A DNA stretch of 64,000 bases from Gracilaria gracilis (Eukaryota > Rhodophyta > Florideophyceae > Gracilariales > Gracilariaceae), in contig JARGSG010000014.1 in the NCBI GenBank assembly GCA_030374805.1, positions 496,001-560,000 on the forward strand, given 5' to 3'. The notes under the pieces were generated by a model, which was given only the letters and a program-made list of their open reading frames with translations, was not told the origin of the DNA and did not search any database. Of the stretch, positions 1 through 10,735 are shown piece by piece. The first letter of the stretch is position 1, and each line of letters begins with the position of its first letter. The position numbers and the translations under genes are program-made.

Positions 1-1
1 T

Positions 2-373
2 CTAACGGCGTCTATAGTAGACGATCCTTTCGACGACCCTGGGCAACCTCCTACCCGGACGACCAACGCTTTTACTAGCGTATCATTCCACACGAGGGTG
101 ACTATGGGTACCATAATTTGCTTTAGTGTTGTGTTCGCAGCATTCCTTTTATTCCTGCTTCTTGTCGCATTGGCTCACTTCGCAAGCCGTAATGCATCGG
201 AAACTAAAACCATCAACCCAGTGAATACGGTGCAAAGTATCGCATTGTTAGCTGCGGAGAGCGATATAAGAAAGAAAACAAGATTCCAGGCGCTGCTTCA
301 TCGCTCAGAAAATGGTCCTCAGGTGAACCTGAGAATACTTGAAGCTTCTGAGAGTTCACGGATAGGAGCCTGA
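2..373 (+). CDS. C-terminal fragment of an unknown single-pass membrane protein (5' truncated by window edge)
   Basis: The reading frame is open from the left edge of the window to a TGA ending at 373, so this is probably the 3' part of a longer gene. The visible 120-odd residues have a polar, Pro/Asp-rich stretch, then one strong hydrophobic segment (about residues 36-56 of the visible part, FAAFLLFLLLVALAHFA), then a polar tail of about 65 residues. This suggests a C-terminally anchored or type I membrane protein. The first ATG in the visible frame is at 104, and a start there is possible but would leave almost nothing before the membrane segment. No family was recognised. Confidence 0.45.
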   Translation, partial: LTASIVDDPFDDPGQPPTRTTNAFTSVSFHTRVTMGTIICFSVVFAAFLLFLLLVALAHFASRNASETKTINPVNTVQSIALLAAESDIRKKTRFQALLHRSENGPQVNLRILEASESSRIGA

Positions 374-782
374 ACTAGACGCGGCACGCTTTGTATCAAC
401 ATTCATCAGCAACCACAAGTTATTTCCACTCATTGCTGCTGTGTTAGTTAATGTTTTCATCTTCTCATCATCTCGAGAAGATATACGAAAGGCCCTTCAA
501 AGGAGAGAGAGAGAGAGGCACATGCGAGAGGGCGATGAAGTTAATTAACGGTGTAAGTCCGAAGCAAATATAAAAATACAGGCAAATTGGGCACTTCGTC
601 AAAGGCAATGCGCAACTCTCTCAACGCGCCAACCGTTGCTTGCACCCGTCATCGCCTTCGCTACGCGCCCGGCCAACGTCTTTCCATTAACACCCTTCAC
701 TGACCCCCCACCCGCAGCCGCGCGCCACGCGAAACCACCTTCCTCCTCGCGGCAAGACTCCCAGCCGCCAATCCACCCCAAA
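374..782. other. Intergenic, promoter/5' UTR of the V-ATPase gene
   Basis: No gene is seen. There is a GA-rich run near 501-520. The last 100 bases before 783 are C-rich and G-poor, like the leaders of several genes in this window. Confidence 0.4.
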
Positions 783-1385
783 ATGTCAGCACCCGCGACA
801 AACGGCACCGATGTTGCAGCATTTATCCCAGAAACCGTCAGCGAGGCTATCTTCGCCTCGTGCTGGTGGTTCTGGTACATGCCAGCCTGCTACGGCTACT
901 ACTTCGCTCTCTTCCGTGGAATATCTCCCTATCTGTGGAGTGCTCTCGGCGTAGTATTTTCCATCGGTGTCTCCGTGTTGGGCTCTGCGTGGGGCATTTT
1001 CATCACCGGAACCTCTCTTCTTTCCGCCGCTATTAAGCATCCAAGAATCAGTAGCAAGAACCTCGTCAGCGTCATTTTCGCCGAAGCTTGTGCTATTTAC
1101 GGTGTCATTATGGCTATTATTTTGCAAGCTAAGATCGTGGAGTCTGAAACTGGCTTGCCATCTGCGTATGCGGGATACGCCATTTTTGCTGCCGGTGCTA
1201 CAGTCGGTTTGTCGAACCTGTTTTGTGGTTTGAGTGTGGGTGTTGTCGGTTCTTCTTGTGCTCTCTCCGATGCTCAGAATGCTTCGCTTTTCGTCAAGAT
1301 TCTCATCGTTGAGATTTTTGCATCTGCCTTGGGGTTATTCGGCGTTATTATTGGCATCATCATGGCGTCAAAGGTTATTGTCTAA
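783..1385 (+). CDS. VMA16: V-type proton ATPase proteolipid subunit c'' (21 kDa)
   Basis: This is a membrane-embedded proteolipid of the V0 rotor, which carries protons across vacuolar and endosomal membranes. The 200-residue product has five hydrophobic segments: the extra N-terminal one that distinguishes c'' from c (about residues 27-45), then two c-type hairpins. Segment [20 protein letters not shown] is typical of the family, and the conserved proton-carrying Glu lies at about residue 101 in [10 protein letters not shown]. The second hairpin repeats the pattern ([20 protein letters not shown]). The ATG at 783 gives the usual length of 200-215 residues; the frame stays open upstream, but only a TTG at 636 would extend it. 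Single exon. Confidence 0.93.
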   Translation: MSAPATNGTDVAAFIPETVSEAIFASCWWFWYMPACYGYYFALFRGISPYLWSALGVVFSIGVSVLGSAWGIFITGTSLLSAAIKHPRISSKNLVSVIFAEACAIYGVIMAIILQAKIVESETGLPSAYAGYAIFAAGATVGLSNLFCGLSVGVVGSSCALSDAQNASLFVKILIVEIFASALGLFGVIIGIIMASKVIV

Positions 1386-1742
1386 CTTGTAAAGCTCTTT
1401 TGTCGTCTGGCGCATCACAACAACTCAAAAACTTTTGCTTTGGGTCCAAGTTCCACCTTCATTAACATTATGCATTTGCTTGTAATCCTCTACGTGTACC
1501 AAAGGTACCTTCAATGCTTGCGAGAATGGAAGTTTCGTTTCGCGTTCGCAATATCAAGCTAACGTGTTTAAAAGGGTATGTAGTGAGTCATGTCGCGGTT
1601 TTCAAGGAAACACACCGTCTTGCACCTCTAGCTACTTGCGTTAAAACTTTTTGACCTGCCACTTTCTATACAGACGTACGAAAAGCTTTGGTTCTTATTC
1701 CGCTATATAAACAGTTATACCAAGGGTAGCACCATTGCAGAA
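1386..1742. other. Convergent 3' intergenic spacer
   Basis: It holds the 3' ends of VMA16 and the MAP3K-like kinase. Two copies of the gapped palindrome TACC-N3-GGTA lie here (1497-1507 and 1718-1728). No gene is seen. Confidence 0.5.
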
Positions 1743-3146
1743 TTAACCTCCGGAATCAGATTCTAGTTCATCAACCAATACGCTTAGTCGATCAATAACC
1801 TCCCGGAAACACGGTCGCTTTGTGGGATCTGTTGTCCAACATTCCTTCATCAACGCCCTATACCGCGCGTCGCAATCCCTGTCCACGTCCGGCATATTTC
1901 CAGAAACAACCTGGCTGTACACCTCGATCTGAGGAAGGCCTTGGAACACGCATTGTCTTGTGTACAACTCCCACATCACAGTGCCGAATGAGAACAAGTC
2001 TGCTTTCTCTGTATACCTCTCGTGGTTTAAAACTTCTGGCGCGGCAAAATGAACAGTCCCAACAGCCGTCATAAGCTTGTCCGTTTTGAAGCGCGAGAGA
2101 CCGAAGTCGCAGATTTTCACATTCATTCCCTTGTCCACTAGTAGGTTTGTAGTCTTGAGATCCCTATGAATCATAGGTGGTCTTAATGAGTGTAGGTACG
2201 CCATGCCTTGGGCGGTATCCAATGCCCATTGCTGCCGCAAACTCCAATCTAGTCGTAGTATTTTACCCTTCACTTTCGAAACGAGTAAATCTCGGACGTT
2301 TCCTCTCGACATAAGCTCTGTAACGATGCAGATCTTGTTTGGCTGTACGGCTATTCCCATGAACAAAACAATATTCGGATGTCGAAGTTTGCAGTTTAGC
2401 TCCGCTTCTTTTCTAAACGAAGACAGACCGTCCAAAGAATTCGAACCAGAGCCGAAATGAATTGTCTTCACAGCCACCTTGGTGCCATTGAACCTACCTT
2501 CATTAACTGTACCAAAAGAGCTGTGTCCAATTGTTTTGCTTAGAACAACGTCTTTCATGTCTATCATCCAATGTTCTGACAACCCCTCCTTGCTCGATGA
2601 TGACTTTGCCGACGTCGCGTTCTGTGAGCGAGGTGTACGATGTCTTTCAAGGCGGTCGGGAAGATTCTCCTGTCTTCTAGCATGCTTTGACCCATGACTT
2701 GCACCCGCTGCCGCTCCAGACTTTTGAGAGCTTTGTCCGCCTTTGCTTTCCCGCTCTTGTCTAGCAATATCTTCCATCGTTCGCGCGTGTATAGCCGCCA
2801 TAGCGGGGGACATTGCAGGCGTTGCGTTAGCACTATGGTGCACAACTTCATCATAAGCTTCGGAGTCTTCAGCCCCAAATCTTTGTGAATTGGATGGTCT
2901 CGTATCCAGAAAGCCCCCTGCGGTGTTTGGGGTTGTAGGTGATATCAATCCTTCCCCAAATCCCTTCTTCAAACTTCGGAACGATTTGCTGCTGGAAGTC
3001 AAGGCCTTGTAGAACCCGTTCCCACGAAAACTGAATGATGCTGGTCCAAATGATATTGATTTGGGCGTCGTGTCCTGTGATACGGCTCGGTCGAAACTGT
3101 CCGGGTTCGGTTCGCTCTTTTTCTTCTTTCGTCCGAAGACAACCAT
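1743..3146 (-). CDS. Raf/MAP3K-like protein kinase (TKL group)
   Basis: The protein has 467 residues: a Ser/Lys-rich, probably disordered N-terminal half (residues 1-195) and a C-terminal kinase domain (about 199-460). Visible motifs are a modified glycine loop GHSSFGTV (207-214; the second Gly is replaced), VAVK with Lys227, the catalytic loop HRDLKTTN (Asp329), DFG (347-349), GTVHFAAPE as the activation/APE segment and DLFSFGTVMWEL. The SFGTV, HPNIVLFMG and KTTNLL signatures are those of the Raf-like/CTR1/DLK branch of the tyrosine-kinase-like group, so Ser/Thr kinase activity in a MAPK-type cascade is the likely role. The substrate is unknown. All catalytic residues are present and it is a single exon. 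Confidence 0.9.
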   Translation of the reverse strand: MVVFGRKKKKSEPNPDSFDRAVSQDTTPKSISFGPASFSFRGNGFYKALTSSSKSFRSLKKGFGEGLISPTTPNTAGGFLDTRPSNSQRFGAEDSEAYDEVVHHSANATPAMSPAMAAIHARTMEDIARQERESKGGQSSQKSGAAAGASHGSKHARRQENLPDRLERHRTPRSQNATSAKSSSSKEGLSEHWMIDMKDVVLSKTIGHSSFGTVNEGRFNGTKVAVKTIHFGSGSNSLDGLSSFRKEAELNCKLRHPNIVLFMGIAVQPNKICIVTELMSRGNVRDLLVSKVKGKILRLDWSLRQQWALDTAQGMAYLHSLRPPMIHRDLKTTNLLVDKGMNVKICDFGLSRFKTDKLMTAVGTVHFAAPEVLNHERYTEKADLFSFGTVMWELYTRQCVFQGLPQIEVYSQVVSGNMPDVDRDCDARYRALMKECWTTDPTKRPCFREVIDRLSVLVDELESDSGG

Positions 3147-4330
3147 GCTGTTTTGTTTTGCTTGGGGACAAGGAACCGTGGGATATGAAGTTGAACTCTA
3201 TTGCTTTCGAGCTTTGTTAGGAGGGTCTATGACTGACGCCCAAAGATGCGCGGAAATACGGCTTAACGCAAAGGTTACGATCTGATTTCAGCTTCAGAGG
3301 TTGATAGACAAAACCTAGTGTTGGAATCTGAACACATCCAAAAAGGATAAGCACTGACTGAGCGCGGTTGCAATTTATTGGCGGTGTAAGAGTAGTTGGG
3401 GAACCTTGGGTTGAAGCAAGTGAGGTCATGAATTGTCCATCCAAAACAAAGAGGTACTGCACCGTTTTGCTATGAGACTTGGTTACAACTCCTGTAGTTA
3501 AAAAGTATGCTTAGGTATGCTATGCGGCACGTCGTCGAGATCATTAACATGTGGCTTTCGTGGCGTTCATTCGTTCATTCACAGATATCGTTCCAGTTGA
3601 AGGCATGAGCGGCCGCGATCCACTACCGGCACCCGTTCCATCAAAAAGACAATTAAGCAGGCGTCACGGATGACAGAATGGGTGGTAGGTGCGTCCATTC
3701 CTTCATTTCAATAACCTCGCTGGGAGAAAGCAAGCGAGGCAGAACTCCACCAACACACCATGGTCGCGACACATCGAGATTGTTTACATCCCTACACAAG
3801 CTGCAAAACAAAACTAGTTTTGTCTTTGCAGAAACCGAAAACCAATTATTGAGCGCTGTGCCGAAACCCAAACCCCAAAAGGGATTATGCCGAGCATCAA
3901 ATGAATTCAGGCAAGTTGGCCAGTTGGCCACTAGCCTACACCGTTATGGAGACCCCCCCAATGGACAGTTCCACTTCAATGGTTCCACTCTGAAATCGTT
4001 GGTGTGTGTAGGTGGTTGCATTTCTGGTTCTCGGTATAAAAGATACACAAGAAACAATGCATGCAAGGAACAGGCTTTCGTTACATAGCCCGTCGCACTG
4101 GAAGACGAAGCACTTCGAAACATACCGATTCGACAGCATCTGCCGCGGATCTGCAGCGGATGACAAGACATAGAAGGGCCTTGTACGATTTCAAAATCTT
4201 CCAAGACTTTGGACAAAACGAGCAGTGCCTTAAGAATCCAAACCAGGGCGGAGGGATGAATTCCCGTTCGCAAATCAATGCGAAAAAAAAAAAAAGTTGT
4301 TATGATAGCGAAGCTGTTCAAGAGCTCTGG
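3147..4330. other. Intergenic between two minus-strand kinase genes
   Basis: About 1.2 kb with no convincing gene. A TATAAAAG box on the plus strand near 4035 and an A-run near 4281-4294 are the only signals noted. Small open frames here have no recognisable domain. Confidence 0.4.
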
Positions 4331-6079
4331 TTAGCGATTGCCCATGGTTATCCAATTTCGAATTCGAGAGCCTAATCGCCCTTTCAGAGAACGACGATGG
4401 CGAAGAACCGTTTCCTCTGGGTTCACCTGCAATGCATGCATTTCCATTTTGTCGGACTGATCCATCGCGACCTGCTTTTGAACCAAAACATTACCAAGAG
4501 CAGGTGAAGTGCGGAACTCTGTATTGCTATAAGGATCATACCGAGGGGTTTGTGCGCGTCGACGCCTAGACGCCTTGATATATGTGGTTTCTTGAGGTGT
4601 GTACTGTTGCGACAGAACAAGGTCCATATTTTCGCTTGTAAGTTCAGAGTCTACGTGAGAGCGCATTACGAGCGAGGTTTGCATGCTGGACATTGAGGAG
4701 GCATCATCAGGTGCCGGAAAACTGGAATGAGCTCGGCGCGCATTTTCAAAGCGTTCTGACTTTCTGAGGTCAGACGAACGTCGATGGCGCACCAAATTGC
4801 CAGATGGGTCCCAAAGGTTAAGGCTGACAGAACGCAAGCCCTTGGTGAGAAGACGAAGACGAGAGCTAGAATCTATTTCACCCATCTGGGACGAGAGGTA
4901 CTTGACGCGCTCCAATGCCTCTGCGGCAGTGGGTCGCTGAGAAGCGCTCTTGTGCAAGAGGTCATTGATGAGTTGTTTGGTAGCTGGAGAAATGGATGTC
5001 CATACACCGGATGAGAAATTAGGGTGCTGTGTACGCACGGCGCGCAGTATTTCGCGGTTGGTGTCGCCCTGGAACGGCATACTATACGAAAGCAACACGT
5101 ACAGCATGACACCGCAAGCCCACACGTCGGACTGTTCTGGGACATGTTCCTTGGCACTGGCGATTTCAGGCGAGACATACAGGATGGTACCGCAGACATC
5201 AGAACAGGTTTCGGCGGCTGGTGAATGGCTGTTTCGCACGACAAGCAGGTCAAAGTCTATGAGCTTCATAACCTGCCGTTGGTCTTGCGGGGTGGTTTCA
5301 AACACAAAGTTCTCCAGCTTGATATCACGGTGCGCGGCGCGCAGAGCATGCAAATAAGCGATAGCATAAAAGATTTGCTTGGCGAGGAACAGAACCTGCG
5401 CTTCTGTGTAGGGCTTGCCTCGCGATTCAAGACGGTCGTACAAGTCGCCGCCGCTGAGGTACTCAAAGACGTGGTAAAAGCAGTAGTCATCTTCAAAATC
5501 GTCGATAAAGCGAACAATGTAGTTATGTCGAATGGTGCGCAGAACGAGCGCCTGGGTTCGGAGGGCGTTGGTGTCCTTCTCGGTGAGCTGGACCTTTTTG
5601 ACAACCTTGATGGCGACCCAGGCGGCGTCAGCGCTGCGCTTAGCCTTGAGCACAGTGCCAAAGCTGCCCTCGCTGACGACGCGCACGACGACGTAGCCGG
5701 CGGACACAATGGCAGGCGTCATCCACGGGCGCAGCGGGGAGTGCTGGCGCTCAGGCGCGCGCGTGAGCGGGACATGGGCCGAGTGGGTGGCGCGCACATA
5801 GCCGCCGTTTGGCGGGTAATTGGCGTGAAGATCGGGGGTAGTGGTCTCGGGAACTGGCAGCACGTCGTCGGGAAAGAGGTGCGGGATGTGGGCGGCGGTG
5901 CGTGGGGGCGGGATATTAAGCATGGGCTGTGGGCGTCGATCGCGACGCATGAGCGAGTAGTCGGGAAAGCGCTGACGGTCCTCAGGCGTCTCATCGGAGA
6001 GGCGGTGAACGCGGGGGCGCGAGCGCACGTGCGGCGCACGCGGGGTATGATGTGCTGCGAGTAGCGACGGGGAAGACAT
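4331..6079 (-). CDS. CAMK-like Ser/Thr protein kinase with an altered DFG motif (DFD)
   Basis: The product has 582 residues. The N-terminal 120 residues are Pro/Arg/His-rich and probably disordered. The kinase domain spans about 128-392: glycine loop SEGSFGTV (136-143), VAIK (Lys158), HRDIKLEN with Asp252, DFD at 275-277 where most kinases have DFG, GTILYVSPE and DVWACGVMLYVLL. Its order of motifs fits the CAMK group (CDPK/SnRK-like), but the C-terminal 190 residues contain no EF hands and no recognisable regulatory domain. The ATG is directly preceded by an almost unbroken C tract of 31 bases (6080-6110) in the mRNA sense. Activity is likely, though the DFD change and missing first loop Gly deserve attention. 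Confidence 0.88.
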   Translation of the reverse strand: MSSPSLLAAHHTPRAPHVRSRPRVHRLSDETPEDRQRFPDYSLMRRDRRPQPMLNIPPPRTAAHIPHLFPDDVLPVPETTTPDLHANYPPNGGYVRATHSAHVPLTRAPERQHSPLRPWMTPAIVSAGYVVVRVVSEGSFGTVLKAKRSADAAWVAIKVVKKVQLTEKDTNALRTQALVLRTIRHNYIVRFIDDFEDDYCFYHVFEYLSGGDLYDRLESRGKPYTEAQVLFLAKQIFYAIAYLHALRAAHRDIKLENFVFETTPQDQRQVMKLIDFDLLVVRNSHSPAAETCSDVCGTILYVSPEIASAKEHVPEQSDVWACGVMLYVLLSYSMPFQGDTNREILRAVRTQHPNFSSGVWTSISPATKQLINDLLHKSASQRPTAAEALERVKYLSSQMGEIDSSSRLRLLTKGLRSVSLNLWDPSGNLVRHRRSSDLRKSERFENARRAHSSFPAPDDASSMSSMQTSLVMRSHVDSELTSENMDLVLSQQYTPQETTYIKASRRRRAQTPRYDPYSNTEFRTSPALGNVLVQKQVAMDQSDKMEMHALQVNPEETVLRHRRSLKGRLGSRIRNWITMGNR

Positions 6080-8676
6080 GGGGGCGGGAGGGGGGGGGGG
6101 TGGGGGGGGGGTAAAGTATGACGGAAGGGGAAGAAGAAGCGGGCGGGGGTGGGATGGGGTGGAAGTGGGGCAGAGGAGGGCAGCGCTGCACGTCTGTCAA
6201 GAGGAGGTGCGTACGACAGTGGGCGCGCGGCGCGGCGGTGGCAGCGACCAGAAGAGCGACGCGCGGCTGGTGGCGCGAGAGGCGGGAGGGCGCGAATGAG
6301 CGCGTCGACAAGGGAGCGAAGCGGCACAAATTTGAGCCGCCTGGCGCGTGCGCGTGCGCGCGCCACACACGCGGCGCTTTGAGACGCTTTGAGACACGTA
6401 GTGCGTTTATTACGTCATGATGCGTTGGCGCTGTGGCGCTCACACGTGGTGCGTCGAACGGGCGCGCCGCCTCTCATGAAAGGGCGCCAGCGCTGCGCCG
6501 CGTTGCGTTTGACGGCGCTGACTCGACGTCGAGTCGCTGGCGCTCGCGTCTATCGACCGTATCTGCGCTTGTAAGCGTTCAAACCTTCAGCGCTTCTGCC
6601 GCACAGGTGAGAGCTCCGTGAGAGCAATTCAAGCCGCGCGGAATGACGCCGTGCGCGTTGTAGCGCTTCACGCCGTCGCGCACGGCGCTGTAAACGGCCG
6701 CTTACTGTACAGTGCGCTGCCGAACGGCGCATGCGCCAACAGCAAGCTAAACCGCAGCGGCAGCGCCGTGGTGGGGCGGCTGTTGGCCACACAACGGCGC
6801 GCCACCAACGGCGGCCGCTGCTTTGCCGCTGCTGCGCGCGATAAAAGGCGCGCGCGTCTTTTTCAAACAACAACGAAGCGCAGCGGGCGCGCGCCGTTGC
6901 TCTTCGATACGGCGGTTTCCATTCCGCGCGCCGTCGTTCAGCGCCGCGCCGCGCCGCGCCGCGCCGCGCCGCCAGAAGAGCGCTCCTTGTCCGGCCCTTC
7001 GCAGTTATGCTCTCCTTCCTGCAGCGTCAGGCTCGCGATCGCACGCCCCCCCGTCGCGCGATCTTCGCTCACCCTTTTAAACATAACTGCGCCACCCGTA
7101 CAACATCTGTCGCTATCGTCTCGAGACGTTCGACCTCGCTTTGGCGCCATTTGTGCGTGTTTGAAAACTTTCACGCACACGCTTTGCGAGCGCATGTCCC
7201 TCTTGTCTCTCTCGCCAAACAAGCTCCGAATCCCCCCAATTCACCTCGCTGCTTTGCTGTCACAGTTTCGTACAAAACTCCCCATTCGTTCACATACGCA
7301 TTGTAGCTAACTTTATCAGCCGTTTCACCCCCAACGCGCCAGTGCATTTCACCCACCAACTAATCTCTTGTACCTTTGTGCTTTGTTGTTGTGCAAAACA
7401 TAAAAGTTACCCAACCGTAAATCGTATCCCGTTGTCGAACAGCGCACTTGAAACCTCAATGCAGTTCCTTCCTTACTACTGTACAGTCCGTATCTATTGT
7501 AGCACATTACTCACTGTTCCGCTGTGTCTGTACACAACTTCTCACAGCTCTACTGCTATCTCCCCCGACCCATCATTGATAAACATACTGTACGCACAAA
7601 CACAACATCTTTTTCAATCGTGCAAAACCATAACCATCTCTTGCAAGCCCTAACCCATTTCGCTTCAACCCCCCCGCACTATAAGCGTAATCTCACCCGT
7701 ATCATATGCCACTTCATAACATATTTCTCCCTCTTCAGCAACCTCAAGGGTAATCATATCCATCAACCACGTTTACGTGTTCCGTCTTAAACAGCTGCGG
7801 CACCAACGGCCCATCGCACTCATCAATCAATAGATACTTTCGCCAACCACTCAACATTTGTCACTTGTTCATTACAAACTTCATCATCACCGTTTCGTAC
7901 ACTCCAACATCTATCGTGAAACGTCCCCCCCCATCATCACCCAACAACCAAATTGATCCCACGTATACTTACAAACCCATTTGCACCGCATATCCAGCCC
8001 CGTCGGTCGTCAACACGTTTCCCACTCCCCTACTGAGCACCACCAACTGTCCTCATCAATCCACAACGTATAAAAGCAGTCCGGATATCTCCCTTTCCAC
8101 ATTTTGCTCCATTTGGCACCCACTTGTTGAGCAGGGTAGCGTTAGCCCTGCATCTCATCATAATCCCACATCCCACATCTGGCAAAGCTCACAAACGCTA
8201 CTAGGGAACGTTTGCGTTTCTTGTCGAATCATCTGTATACTCCATCGCGGTGCTAGTCACAACTTGTGACCGAAAAGCTTCACTGCGTGCTGTACAGTAC
8301 GTTCACTTTCTTAGTCAGCACCAAAGTTCCTTATTTTGGATATTTCATGCAGTGCGTCCTTCACCGCCATTCTGGCGCCTGAAGAGATATTGCAACGGCT
8401 TATTGTTGAGAATGAACATATCCTATGGGCATCGTTTCAAACCTTTCCAGTGTTTTCTCTGAAAAGAAATGCTTTCGCTCGGTTACCAATAGTTCTCTGC
8501 ATGCCTACGCCGTTACCAAGTTGCTCTCCGCATCGAGTTGTATCATGCAAGATCATATCCAGTTCAAATGCCTAGATATATCTGACAAATCTGTGTACAT
8601 ATACAAGATTCAGACACTGAATTGGGCGCTTTTGCTATGGTAGTACTAAATACAGTCAATTGGATCCATTGTATCA
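6080..8676. other. Long gene-free region: GC-rich promoter, then G-poor DNA
   Basis: From 6080 to about 7080 the DNA is very GC-rich with many CGCGC words and a (GCGCC)n tract at 6941-6973. This is probably the promoter of the CAMK-like kinase. From about 7330 to 8110 the plus strand is strikingly poor in G and rich in C, A and T. A TATAAAAG box on the plus strand lies at 8069-8076. Open frames in both parts come from skewed composition and show no domain. Confidence 0.45.
6941..6973. repeat. (GCGCC)n simple repeat
   Basis: About six and a half tandem copies of the 5-base unit GCGCC. It lies in the GC-rich stretch between the kinase gene and the G-poor region. Confidence 0.8.
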
Positions 8677-8794
8677 CATTCGGCCACATCAAGCTGATAT
8701 GCGCCGCATCCCATCCCGAACTGCGAAGCTAAGTCACTTTGAGCTGGGCTAGTACTGACATGAGGGATCGGTCTGGAATCCCCAGTGCCGAATG
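8677..8794 (+). rRNA. 5S ribosomal RNA
   Basis: This 118-nt gene encodes the 5S RNA of the large ribosomal subunit. The ends pair perfectly as helix I (CATTCGGC with GCCGAATG). Conserved blocks are in order: GGCCAC after helix I, CCCATCCCGAACTGCGAAG of helix III/loop B-C, GCTAAG, the internal promoter region GGGCTAGTACTGACATGAGG, and GGATCGGTCTGGAATCCCC of helices IV-V. The CCCATYCCGAA form matches red algal and bacterial-like 5S variants better than the animal CGATCTCGT form. A TATTTT run just after the 3' end could be the RNA polymerase III terminator. Only this one copy is seen, and no other rRNA gene is nearby. Confidence 0.93.
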
Positions 8795-10735
8795 ATATTT
8801 TGTTTCTCTATCTGTGCAGCGGAGGGGAACAAGAAGGAAGAACTTTTAGGCCCTCGGATACCTTTGAAAATGCCGTGCTTTCCTCACCGCTTATCTACTT
8901 GAGAGGCTCCACACAGCGCAGTAGAGTAAATGGGTTGCTATCAACTAAGTTTTGGACAGCACTTCTGTGATGCCGTTTTCTTGACATGAGATTCTGCTCT
9001 TGTACGTCTATTTACCCTTTATCCACCATGTCAACTACACTCGATAGAAAAGGAGTCATGAAACATTTCAATAAGATTTAAGATAGTTCGAGTTTTGTTG
9101 TAGCTTAGGGTCCGCGGAGAAGAAGAATGCGAAATCATTGGGCAGGCTCCTGTAGACATACCAAGACCAATGTTCCATATTTCTCTCTATTTGGAGCAAA
9201 CAAGCATAATTACGAAACCGATGGACACACATGGTCGAGAGTAAGTTCACAAGAACTCATCTTTCCTGATTCCGACGGAAAACCCGGCTACCCTTATCTG
9301 CACACATGTGAGTACAAGGGCCATGCGATCGAATCGCTTCAAAGCCCCTTCGCACTCACGGTACCGTTGGTATTTTCCGCATTAAAAGCATGCTTGTTGA
9401 CACAGCGTAACATATGTACAAACATCAGAACCGAAGAAGCCACTCCAACACTGCCTATAGACCCAGTAGTTCACATTGTTGCTTTGGTGCCATGTCATGC
9501 GGACGAAGCTAGCGGGACGGGGAGCACTTCACAATTCAAAAAATGTTGTCCAACATTCTTCACCCATGAGCCATGACACCCACGAGCCTGGTAATAATTC
9601 AAATGACGTTTTCCATCACGCCCTGTTTCCGTTGGATGGGCCATCCTGCAAAAGATTGCGGTACACCGTTGGTAGCCTTATCTGGGGTTCAGTAGTGACC
9701 CTCGCCGCTTCGTCGCTGACACTCACAAAGGCCAACGAGCACACATGATATAAAATTACTGTAGAACCAGCCGTTATCACTAAGATACATTTCACAACTT
9801 CGCTCCAGGCTTGAGGTCGGTATGTTCAGCATCATCAGCTAGCTATTCTTACGTAAAGCTCATCCAATCGTTTTGGATATTATGGGCATTCAGCAAGGAG
9901 CTCATGTTTTTTTGCTCATGAGTAGCTACAACCGTGGAACACATGCATCCAACCACATCCAACCATCTGGATAAATATAGGGTGTACACCCGGTGTACAG
10001 GTACAAGTTGTTGGTTAAACGTCTCACTAAGTTAGACTTCATGTACAGGGATATATACTTATGTTTATAATATTAGATTGGAGGGGTTATCGCGCGGGCA
10101 ATACATGTTATGTATCCCTCCTTCGACGAAACTGAATTCGATTCAATTTCTCTTTTGATGCTACACGGAGCTACTAGGGCCCTTGGTCCAAGGGTAATCC
10201 AAGTTGGTGACCCTCGTGTTGGGTGGCGTCCCGCCATCAGTCTTCTCTTGTGTCGTTGCATACGGGCTTCGAAGGGTACACCCATCAATTCTATGTCAAG
10301 CGAACATATACCGACGTATGCAGATGATGAAGCAGCAAAATGCCGAACTGGCTACTTCGTTGCGTAAAGGCATCGAAACCGTGACTGATCACAAAAGCGT
10401 GCAGTTTACTTTGCGGATACTCATGCACAAAGAGCCTCGTTATAAATTGGGTTTTGGTTTCGCCGTTAAGAGAACCAGTGAGCAGCTCCATGCTGGGCAG
10501 TTGCTTTATTTATACCAAATCGTTACGCTTAGAGCGCGGGAAGTAGAACGCAAGTCTGTTACATGTTGAGGGCTTGTGTGTGCTCCACCCAGGACCTCGG
10601 CCTCACATTGCACGGAGCGATATGGTATCAATAAGCGATATTTGACTTTTGTGCCCCACGCCGGATCTCTCAGTCGCGTGAACCTTACCAGACTCATCAG
10701 CATATGGCGCTACAGCCCCACGACATTTGAGTAAT
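8795..10735. other. Gene-free stretch downstream of 5S rRNA
   Basis: Nearly 2 kb with no recognised gene. It holds a TACCGTTGGTA palindrome (9362-9372) and the palindromic ACACCCGGTGT block near 9984. The 149-codon open frame at 9127-9576 has no family features. Confidence 0.4.

Noticed and set aside
5225-6064. 279-codon open frame on the plus strand
   Set aside because: It is exactly antisense to the CAMK-like kinase and comes from that gene's codon bias; no domain.
6600-7310. Long open frames in the GC-rich region (for example 6618-7310)
   Set aside because: Arg/Ala/Ser-rich translations in several frames at once, no hydrophobic core pattern or domain; composition artefact.
7342-8269. Stop-poor frames in the G-poor region
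   Set aside because: TAG and TGA stops are rare simply because G is rare; translations are Ser/Thr/Pro/His-rich without domain.
9127-9576. 149-codon open frame
   Set aside because: No recognisable motif, no homology pattern, and random-like amino-acid order.
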